Under the pieces are notes generated by a model, which saw only the letters and a program-made list of their open reading frames with translations, did not search any database and was not told the DNA's origin. DNA of 64,000 nucleotides from JAICJC01 sp963757605 (lineage in GTDB: Bacteria > Actinomycetota > Thermoleophilia > Gaiellales > JAICJC01): the NCBI GenBank assembly GCA_963757605.1, contig CAVWSF010000002.1, positions 1 to 64,000 of the forward strand, in the 5' to 3' direction. This document shows, piece by piece, positions 57,600 through 64,000 of this stretch. Position 1 is the stretch's first letter. Each line of letters opens with the position of its first letter. The position numbers and the translations under genes were made by a program.

Positions 57600-59288
57600 A
57601 TGCGCACCGTGGCAGAGCCGGCCCGAGCGACCCTGACCCCTCCCCTGACCGGACGCCTGGTGGCGGACCGCTACACGCTCGAGGAAGAGCTCGGGCGGGG
57701 CGGATTCGGCACCGTGTACGGCGCGAGCGCCGACGGCGGCGAGCGGGTCGCGGTCAAGGTCTTCAGCCGAAGCGAAGGGCTCGCGACGCGCGCCGACCGC
57801 GAGGCCCGCACGGCACGCAAGCTCGACCACCCGAACATCCACACGGTGCTCGGGGTGGAGGGCGACGACGAGCACGTCTACCTCGTCTCCAGGCTGGTGG
57901 AGGGCGAGCGGCTCGACCGCAGCGGGCTCGACGACCTCCAGGCCGTGCGCGCAGTCGCCGCCGTCTGCGACGCGCTCGCGCACGCCCATGCGCGCGGGAT
58001 CGTGCACCGCGACGTGAAGCCGGCCAACATCCTCGTGGCCCGGGACGGCACCGTCACCCTCACCGACTTCGGGATCGCAAGCGACGAAGACGCCCGCGAC
58101 CAGACCGCCGACGAGCGGGTGCTCGGCACGCTCTCCTACATGTCGCCGGAGCAGGCATCGGGCACCCGCGCGACGGGCGCGACCGACGTCTGGGCGGCCG
58201 GGCTCACGCTCTACGCGCACCTCGCGGGCAAGAACCCGTACCGCGCCAAGACGCTCGTCCAGCTCCTCGAGAAGCTGAACGCCGGCGCCGAGCCGCTGGC
58301 CGACTTGCGGCCCGACCTGCCGGCCGGCGTCTGCCGGGCCGTCGACCGTGCGCTCGAGCACGAGCCGGCCCGCCGGCCGAGCGCCGCCGACCTGCGTGAC
58401 GCGCTGCTGCGAGGGCTCGTGGAGGACGAGGAGCGGGAGGGGGACGTGGTGGGGGCGGGCCAGCGGCGAGGGCCGGGGCGGCCAATTGGCGTTCGCTCGC
58501 ACGGCCAGGTGGCGCTCCCCCGGGCCGACCGCGCCGCTCGCCCCGCCCGCGCCGTCCTCTCGGGGATCGCGATGGCCTGGGTGCTCCTGGCCTTCCCGGT
58601 CTACCCGGCCGCCTGGTCGCTGCCGCTGGCCGTCGTCGCGGGACTCCTGGCCTACCGGCGGCCGGTCGCCGCCGTGTGGTTCGCCGGCCTCGTGTGCATC
58701 CCCGCGTTCTGGAACTACGCCGAGGCGGCGGGGCTCGTGTGGGCAGGGCTGTGCGCCGCGTGGATCTCCGCCGGGCGGCGCTGGGACGGAACGTCGCGCC
58801 TTCTGGCGCCGCTGGCCGCGATCCCGCTCGGGCTGGCCGGGCTCGGCCCCGCCTACGTGCTCGTGGCCGCGACGGCGCCGAACCCGCGGCGGCGGGCGGC
58901 CGAAGCCGCGGCCGGAGCGGTCGTGGCGGCAGTGGCGGGCGGATGGCTGCCCCACCACGCCGCGAAGGTGCTGCCGGCGGCGTCGAGCCCCGCCACCTAC
59001 CTCACCGCGGTCGGCCGCGCGCCCGAGGTGCTCGCGATCGCCGTGGCGATGGTCGTCGCCGCGGTGCTCCTGCCGGCCGCCTGGCGGCTCGAGGACCCGC
59101 GCCGGGTGCAGGCGGTCGTGCTGTGGGGAATTGCGTTCGGACTGGCAGTCGCGAGCGCTCCGCACCTGCTCGGGGACCGGCCCGGAGCGGCTCCGGGAGC
59201 GGCGGTTGCGGCAACGCTCGTGGGTATACTGGCGGTCGCCTGGGCGCTCGCCGGCCCGCGGCTCGAGCGGCCGCTGACGGCACGTTGA
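57600..59288 (+). CDS. Ser/Thr protein kinase with polytopic membrane C-terminus
   Basis: 562 residues. Kinase domain about 24-285: GRGGFGTVY, Lys53 (VAVKVF), HRDVKPANIL with Asp138, DFG at 156-158, SPEQ activation-segment end. The C-terminal part (about 318-560) is not the usual single helix plus PASTA repeats but some eight hydrophobic helices (GIAMAWVLLAFPVYPAAWSL, FAGLVCIPAFWNYAEAAGLV and more). It heads the FhaA-FhaB-PP2C-RodA-PBP gene row. Confidence 0.88.
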   Translation: MRTVAEPARATLTPPLTGRLVADRYTLEEELGRGGFGTVYGASADGGERVAVKVFSRSEGLATRADREARTARKLDHPNIHTVLGVEGDDEHVYLVSRLVEGERLDRSGLDDLQAVRAVAAVCDALAHAHARGIVHRDVKPANILVARDGTVTLTDFGIASDEDARDQTADERVLGTLSYMSPEQASGTRATGATDVWAAGLTLYAHLAGKNPYRAKTLVQLLEKLNAGAEPLADLRPDLPAGVCRAVDRALEHEPARRPSAADLRDALLRGLVEDEEREGDVVGAGQRRGPGRPIGVRSHGQVALPRADRAARPARAVLSGIAMAWVLLAFPVYPAAWSLPLAVVAGLLAYRRPVAAVWFAGLVCIPAFWNYAEAAGLVWAGLCAAWISAGRRWDGTSRLLAPLAAIPLGLAGLGPAYVLVAATAPNPRRRAAEAAAGAVVAAVAGGWLPHHAAKVLPAASSPATYLTAVGRAPEVLAIAVAMVVAAVLLPAAWRLEDPRRVQAVVLWGIAFGLAVASAPHLLGDRPGAAPGAAVAATLVGILAVAWALAGPRLERPLTAR

Positions 59289-59320
59289 CCACCCGAGAAG
59301 CGGCCCGGGATCCACGAAGC

Positions 59321-60181
59321 GTGAGCGTGTTCCGGAACATCGAGCGGAAGATCGGCGGCATGGTCGAAGGCGTCTTCGGCCGGACGTTCCGCTCGTCCGT
59401 GCAACCGGTGGAGCTGGCGCGCAAGCTCGCGAAGGAGATGGACGACCATCGCACCATCTCCATCCACCGGGTCTACGTCCCGAGCGTCTACACGGTCTAC
59501 CTGAACCCGGCCGACCGCGAGCAGTTCACGGCCTACGAGGCCCAGATGTGCTCGGAGCTCGAGGAGTACCTTGTCGAGCATGCGCGCCGGGAGGGCTACA
59601 CGACGGCCTCGAGGCCCGTCGTCACGCTCGAGACCGAGGAGGATCTCCACGTCGGCATGTTCGGCATCGCCGTCGAGGCGGGCGACGAGGACGAGCTCGA
59701 CGAGGCGCAGCCGGCGCCCGAGGCCCGGTCGGGGCCGGATGTCGGGCTCGCGGCGTCCGTGCCGCCCCTCGCCGCCCCGCTGCCGCCGATCGCGCCGGAC
59801 GTCCCGGACGTGCCGCTCGTCCCGCCGGGCTCGACGATGGTCTACGCGTCCGACCCGGAGCCGGAGCCCGAGCCGGAGCCCGCGGCGGCGCCGCGGTCCG
59901 ATGTCGTCGTCCTCATGTGGGATGGCCGCGAGCTCGACATCGAGGGCCAGACCACGGTGATCGGCCGCTCCAGCGAGTGCGAGGTCGTGCTCGGCGACCC
60001 GAACGTGTCGCGCCGCCATGCCGAGATCCGCCGGCTGGGGCGCGGCTACTCGCTCGTCGACCTGGGGTCGACGAACGGCACCGAGGTGAACGGGCAGCGG
60101 GTCACGGAGACGTCGCTCATGAACGGCGACGTGATCGGGGTGGGGACGACCCAGATCACGTTCGAGCGCCGCATTGGTTGA
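59321..60181 (+). CDS. fhaA: FhaA-like protein (DUF3662 + FHA)
   Basis: 286 residues from GTG 59321 (GTG 59327 also possible). DUF3662 domain: VFRNIERKIGGMVEGVFGRTF, SSVQPVELARKLAKEMDDH, VYVPSVYTVYLNP. An acidic/Pro-rich linker (including a run of alternating Glu/Pro) leads to a C-terminal FHA domain: GRSSECEVVLGDPNVSRRHAEI, LVDLGSTNGTEVNG. In mycobacteria FhaA recruits phosphorylated MviN/MurJ and regulates cell-wall synthesis. Confidence 0.92.
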   Translation: MSVFRNIERKIGGMVEGVFGRTFRSSVQPVELARKLAKEMDDHRTISIHRVYVPSVYTVYLNPADREQFTAYEAQMCSELEEYLVEHARREGYTTASRPVVTLETEEDLHVGMFGIAVEAGDEDELDEAQPAPEARSGPDVGLAASVPPLAAPLPPIAPDVPDVPLVPPGSTMVYASDPEPEPEPEPAAAPRSDVVVLMWDGRELDIEGQTTVIGRSSECEVVLGDPNVSRRHAEIRRLGRGYSLVDLGSTNGTEVNGQRVTETSLMNGDVIGVGTTQITFERRIG

Positions 60182-60644
60182 ACAGCTCCTGCTCGCGCTC
60201 AAGGTCGCGTTCGTCGTCCTGCTCTACCTGTTCGTCTGGCGCGTGATCAGGGTCGCGTCGCGCGACATCGCGGTGGGCCAGGAGAGCATGGTGCTGACGC
60301 CGGCCAAGCGGCCGGCCGCGCTCGCCACTCCGCCTCCTCGCCGGCGAGGCCGGCTCGTGGTCGTCCAGAGCCCCGAGCTGGCGAAGGGGACCGAGATCGA
60401 CATGGGCCGCGAGCTGGTCGCCGGACGTGACGACGCCCTCGATATCCCGCTGGGGTCCGATGGGTATGCTTCCGGCCGCCATGCCCGGTTCGCCCACGCC
60501 CAGGACGGGGACGTGGTCGAGGATCTGCGCTCGACCAACGGGACGTTCGTGAACGGGGACCGCGTGTCGGGCCGGCGGGTGCTGCGAGGCGGCGACGTCG
60601 TCACGATCGGCCAGACGCAGCTGGAGTACCGGGCCGGCGAATGA
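60174..60644 (+). CDS. fhaB: FhaB/FipA-like FHA protein
   Basis: 156 residues from a probable TTG 60174, overlapping fhaA by 8 nt. One N-terminal helix (LLLALKVAFVVLLYLFVWRVI), linker, and FHA domain with GRDDALDIPLGSDGYASGRHARF and LRSTNGTFVNG. FhaB proteins tether phospho-Thr partners at the septum in actinobacteria. Confidence 0.9.
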   Translation: MVEQLLLALKVAFVVLLYLFVWRVIRVASRDIAVGQESMVLTPAKRPAALATPPPRRRGRLVVVQSPELAKGTEIDMGRELVAGRDDALDIPLGSDGYASGRHARFAHAQDGDVVEDLRSTNGTFVNGDRVSGRRVLRGGDVVTIGQTQLEYRAGE

Positions 60645-61795
60645 CGACCCGGGTCGTCGATTCCGCCGGGCTCACGCAGACCGGCAACGTCCGCCGTTCC
60701 AACGAGGACTCGTTTCTCCTTCGCTCGCCGCTCTTCATGGTGGCCGACGGCATGGGCGGCGCGCTGGCCGGCGAGCTGGCCTCGCGCATGTGCGCCGAGG
60801 CCTTTGCCGAGCTCGACCTGATCCGGCACCAGGGCGAGGAGGCCCTGCGGGCGACGATCGGCATCGCCAACAAGCGGATCTGGGAGCGGTCGCGCACCGA
60901 CGTCGAGGCGACGGGGATGGGCACGACCGTGACCGCCGCGCTGGTCGGCGAGGACGGCGCGGTCTCGTTCGCCCATGTCGGCGACAGCCGCGCCTATCTC
61001 CTGCGCGACGGCGCGCTCCAGCGCCTGTCCGAGGACCACTCGCTCGTCCACGAGCTCGTCCGCCAGGGCCAGCTGTCCGAGGTCGAGGCGGAGCAGCACC
61101 CGCAGCGAAGCGTCATCACCCGCGCGCTGGGGACGGAGGAGGAGGTGCAGATCGACACCTTCTCGCTCGCGGCCAAGCCCGGCGACGTGCTGCTCCTGTG
61201 CACCGACGGCCTGAACACGATGGTCCCCGAGCAGGACATCGCCGAGGCGCTGGGGTCTCAGACGGAGGCCGCCGACGTCGCCCGCCGGCTCGTGCGGGCC
61301 GCGCTCAAGGCCGGCGGGGAGGACAACGTCACCGCCGTCGTCGTGCGTTTCGGCGACGCCGACGCGGCCGACGACGAAGCAGAGGACGTCACCACCGGCG
61401 GCCCCGCCCAGCGGGTGCTACCGCTGGTCATCGACGAGCAGCCGCCGCCCCGGCGCGAGCGCCGTCCGCAGTCGCGCTCGGGCGGTGGCCTGCGGCGGGC
61501 CGCGATGGCCGGCTCGGCCGTCCTGCTCGTCGTCGTCCTCGCGATCGCCGTCGCGGTGGGCCTTCGCGAGAGCCACTTCATCGGGGCCGACACGTCGACG
61601 GGCCGGGTCGCGATCTACCAGGGAGTGCCGGTCGAACTCCCGTTCGGCGTGCACCTCTACCACGTGATCTACGAGTCGAGGGTCACGTACGTGGCGCTCC
61701 CGCCCGACCAGCGAAAGCGCCTCTTCGACCACACGCTGCGCTCCGAGTCGAGCGCGCACAAGGTCCTGCGGCCGTACGAGGTGGCGAGCCCGTGA
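60641..61795 (+). CDS. PP2C-type Ser/Thr phosphatase (PstP-like)
   Basis: 384 residues. Mn-dependent PPM motifs: GNVRRSNEDSFLL, MVADGMGGALAGELAS, GTTVTAALVGEDG, AHVGDSRAYLLRDG, LLLCTDGLNTMV, GGEDNVTAVVVRF. Then one membrane helix (about 283-305) and a short extracellular domain. Reverses the kinase signal. ATGA overlap with fhaB and GTGA overlap with rodA. Confidence 0.93.
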   Translation: MTTRVVDSAGLTQTGNVRRSNEDSFLLRSPLFMVADGMGGALAGELASRMCAEAFAELDLIRHQGEEALRATIGIANKRIWERSRTDVEATGMGTTVTAALVGEDGAVSFAHVGDSRAYLLRDGALQRLSEDHSLVHELVRQGQLSEVEAEQHPQRSVITRALGTEEEVQIDTFSLAAKPGDVLLLCTDGLNTMVPEQDIAEALGSQTEAADVARRLVRAALKAGGEDNVTAVVVRFGDADAADDEAEDVTTGGPAQRVLPLVIDEQPPPRRERRPQSRSGGGLRRAAMAGSAVLLVVVLAIAVAVGLRESHFIGADTSTGRVAIYQGVPVELPFGVHLYHVIYESRVTYVALPPDQRKRLFDHTLRSESSAHKVLRPYEVASP

Positions 61796-63075
61796 GGTCA
61801 GCCCGGATGCGCGAGCTCTGGAACCTGGGCTGGGTCGGAGGGCTCACCGCAATCGGGTTCCTCTCCGTCTACACCGCCCGCCAGAACGAGATCTCCAGCG
61901 CGTCTCTGACCTACGCCGGCGTGTTCCTGGCCGTGTTCGGCCTGGCCCACATCGGCGTCCGGGCCGGCCTGCCGAATGCCGATCCCTGGCTCCTACCGCT
62001 GGCCGCGCTCCTCTGCGCCCTGGGCCTCACCGAGATCTACCGCCTCAGCCCGACCCTGGCGCGCGACCAGTCGGTGTGGGTCGTCATCGGCCTGCTCGGG
62101 TTCCTGGCGATGATCTTCCTCGTCCGCGACCACCGCCGGCTCGAGCCCTACACGTACCTGCTCGCCACGACGGCCGTCGCCCTGCTCGGCATCACGATGG
62201 TCGTGGGGACGACGGTGAACGGCGCGAAGCTGTGGCTGCGCTTCGGAGGCGTCCAGGTGCAGCCGGGCGAGTTCGCGAAGCTGCTGCTGGTCGTCTTCTT
62301 GGCGAGCTACCTGCGCGAGCACCGCGAGGTGCTGACCATGGCGCACAGGCGGATCCTCGGCGTGGGCCTCCCCGCCGCCCGCCATCTCGGCCCGCTCGCG
62401 CTCATGGCCGGCATCTCGCTCGGCGTGCTGGCAGTCATGAACGACCTGGGGACAGCGCTCCTGCTCTTCGGGATCTACCTCGCGATGATCTACGTGGCGA
62501 CCGGCCGGCACCTCTACACCGTGCTGGGGCTCTTGCTCTTCGCAGCCGGCTCGTGGTTCGTCTACCACTCCGTCGGGCACGTCCAGGAGCGGTTCCACGT
62601 GTGGATCGACCCGTGGGCCCACCCGCACACGACCGGCTATCAGATCATCCAGTCGATCGAGGCCATCGCCGACGGAGGCGTGTTCGGCACCGGATTGGGT
62701 AGGAGCCTCCAGGTGCTGAACCACGGCCAGACGATCATCCCCGCCGTCCAGACCGACGGCATCTACGCGGCCTGGGCCGACGAGACCGGCCTGGCAGGCG
62801 CGGCCGGGCTCCTGCTCATCTACCTGCTCTTCTGCTATCGCGGCTTCAAGATCGCGGCGGTCGCCGACGACGGCTTCTCGAAGCTCCTGGCCTGCGGGCT
62901 CACGTTCGCGTTCGGCCTCCAGGCCTTCCTGATCGTGGGCGGGATCATCCGGCTCATCCCGCTGACCGGTATCACGCTCCCGTTCGTGAGCTACGGCGGC
63001 TCGTCCATCGTCTCGAACTTCGTGATGCTGGCGCTCCTGCTCATGGTGTCCAACCGGGCGGTGGAGCGGGCATGA
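61792..63075 (+). CDS. rodA: RodA/FtsW-family peptidoglycan polymerase
   Basis: 427 residues from GTG 61792 (ATG 61807 possible). About ten helices of the SEDS family: NGAKLWLRFGGVQVQPGEFAKLLLVVFLASYL (catalytic Asp region, here NGAKLW...QPGE), VAVMNDLGTALLLFG-type segment (LAVMNDLGTALLLFGIYLA), GYQIIQSIEAIADGGVFGTGLG, LPFVSYGGSSIVSNF. Works with the adjacent transpeptidase. Confidence 0.93.
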   Translation: MRSARMRELWNLGWVGGLTAIGFLSVYTARQNEISSASLTYAGVFLAVFGLAHIGVRAGLPNADPWLLPLAALLCALGLTEIYRLSPTLARDQSVWVVIGLLGFLAMIFLVRDHRRLEPYTYLLATTAVALLGITMVVGTTVNGAKLWLRFGGVQVQPGEFAKLLLVVFLASYLREHREVLTMAHRRILGVGLPAARHLGPLALMAGISLGVLAVMNDLGTALLLFGIYLAMIYVATGRHLYTVLGLLLFAAGSWFVYHSVGHVQERFHVWIDPWAHPHTTGYQIIQSIEAIADGGVFGTGLGRSLQVLNHGQTIIPAVQTDGIYAAWADETGLAGAAGLLLIYLLFCYRGFKIAAVADDGFSKLLACGLTFAFGLQAFLIVGGIIRLIPLTGITLPFVSYGGSSIVSNFVMLALLLMVSNRAVERA

Positions 63076-64000
63076 ACCGCCAGATCGCCTCGCTCTTCCG
63101 GCTCTCGGCCGTGGCCTTCGCCGTCCTGATCACCTTCACGGCCTACTGGCAGATCTGGGCCGCCGACTCGCTCGCCACCCGCCGCGACAACGCCCGGCTC
63201 GTCTACCGCCAGCTCCAGATCCAGCGCGGGCTGATCTACGCCGCCAACGGCCACACCGTGCTGGCGGCAAACCACGAGCGGCACCGAAACGGCCTCAAGC
63301 TCTTCCTGCGCCGCTACCCGTTCGGGCCCCTCTTCGCGCATGCGGTGGGCTACAACACTGTCGGGAACGGGCGCACGGGCGTCGAGCTGGCCGAGAACGA
63401 CTACCTGACGGCCTCGAACAACGACCTGGCCACGGTGGTCTCACGGATCGGCTCGGAACTCCAGGGCGAGACGGTGACGGGCGACAACGTCGTCACGAGC
63501 CTCTCGGTGGCCGCCCAGCGCGCCGCTGCAACCGGGATGGAGGGCAAGGTCGGGGCCGTGGTGGCGATCGAGCCGGCGACCGGCCGCGTGCTCGCCATGT
63601 ACTCGTCGCCAAGCTTCTCGCCCGAGGCAGTCGCGCGCAACTTCCCGAAGCTCGCCCGCACGCCGGGCGCGCCGCTCCTGAACCGCGCGACCCAGGGCCT
63701 CTACGCTCCTGGTTCGACGTTCAAGACGGTCACGGCCGCGGCGGCCCTCGACACGCACCTCCTGACGCCCGACTCGATCATCGACGCCAAGGGCCACTGC
63801 ATCACCGTCCAGGGCCTGCCGCTGTGCAACGCCGGTACCGAGAGCTTCGGCCCGATCACCCTGACCGAGGCCCTCACGAACTCGGTGAACACGGTCTTCG
63901 CCCAGATCGGCCAGCGGCTCGGCCAGAACCGGCTGGAGGAGTACATGACCCGGTTCGGCTTCTTCGCCGAGCCGCCGCTCACGTACCCGTCCGACGAGAT
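63072..64000 (+). CDS. pbpA: Penicillin-binding protein transpeptidase (3' end outside window)
   Basis: The first 309 codons of a class B PBP; ATGA overlap with rodA. Membrane helix at about 10-28, dimerisation/N-terminal region (RLVYRQLQIQRGLIYAANGH, NTVGNGRTGVELAEND), transpeptidase SxxK as APGSTFKTVTAAAAL with the active Ser and Lys, and SxN as TNSVNTVFAQIG. The KTG motif lies beyond the end. PbpA partners RodA in cell-wall elongation or division in actinobacteria. Confidence 0.92.
   Translation, partial: MNRQIASLFRLSAVAFAVLITFTAYWQIWAADSLATRRDNARLVYRQLQIQRGLIYAANGHTVLAANHERHRNGLKLFLRRYPFGPLFAHAVGYNTVGNGRTGVELAENDYLTASNNDLATVVSRIGSELQGETVTGDNVVTSLSVAAQRAAATGMEGKVGAVVAIEPATGRVLAMYSSPSFSPEAVARNFPKLARTPGAPLLNRATQGLYAPGSTFKTVTAAAALDTHLLTPDSIIDAKGHCITVQGLPLCNAGTESFGPITLTEALTNSVNTVFAQIGQRLGQNRLEEYMTRFGFFAEPPLTYPSDE

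Noticed and set aside
59850..59885. Tandem repeat coding alternating Pro-Glu in fhaA
   Set aside because: Short low-complexity linker typical of DUF3662-FHA proteins; not a notable repeat.

Overview
The window is about 70% G+C and densely packed, with many GTG starts, ATGA/GTGA operon overlaps, an FHA-PP2C-RodA-PBP cell-division/kinase cluster and two aerobic heme-copper oxidase loci. Together these point to a high-GC actinobacterium; I think a Thermoleophilia-type lineage (Gaiellales/Solirubrobacterales) is most likely, but that is inference from gene content only. About 65 protein genes, two tRNAs, and no rRNA or CRISPR array are visible.

Layout. 1-12 kb: initiator tRNA, DUF1269 protein, a broken aldo/keto reductase, a truncated AI-2E-family permease, an M23-like protein, a YmdB-type phosphodiesterase, glycosylation-type membrane proteins, a phosphodiesterase, a lipid kinase and an HtrA protease. 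12-17.5 kb: a cation-efflux protein with three C-terminal domains, a two-component system coupled to a PfkB kinase and a lone receiver, and two frameshifted genes. 17.5-23 kb: gamma-glutamyl amine catabolism (PuuC/PuuD/PuuA-like), a 57-residue unknown gene with a near-consensus promoter, and a fused MFS/spermidine-synthase-like protein. 23-27 kb: polyphosphate-type genes (Ppx/GppA, SixA, CYTH-CHAD), a PilZ protein and tRNA-Arg. 27-33 kb: an operon of RNase D, MFS, MttB-family methyltransferase, trimethylamine-dehydrogenase-like flavoprotein and cupin. 33-44 kb: NfeD/SPFH, then an aa3-type oxidase operon with a CtaA-CtaB fusion, facing a caa3-type operon whose subunit I reads into a universal-stress domain. 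44-49 kb: lutABC with an ornithine-cyclodeaminase relative and an MFS carrier. 49.6-57.5 kb: ABC-F, GAF-HD-GYP, PiT/DUF47 phosphate transport and small proteins. 57.6-64 kb: membrane Ser/Thr kinase, FhaA, FhaB, PP2C, RodA/FtsW and the start of a penicillin-binding protein (cut by the window end).

Non-coding structure is the most unusual part. (1) A roughly 95-110 bp two-hairpin element occurs four times, each 1-5 nt after the stop codon of a leftward gene, with compensatory base changes in both hairpins; a fragment coincides with the truncated end of the AI-2E gene. (2) Two MITE-like elements share terminal inverted repeats and sit next to start codons. (3) GGGGNCAGNCCCC palindromes cluster beside the first element. 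(4) About twenty genes have a TANNNT -10-like box 5-9 nt before the start codon and mostly no Shine-Dalgarno, implying widespread leaderless transcription; in four cases the upstream gene's TAG stop is the first half of the box.

Five genes (aldo/keto reductase, DUF1905/YdeI-like, cupin, GNAT, TMADH-like) carry single-base frameshifts, nine in total. They may be real decay or residual assembly errors; read-level data would be needed to decide.
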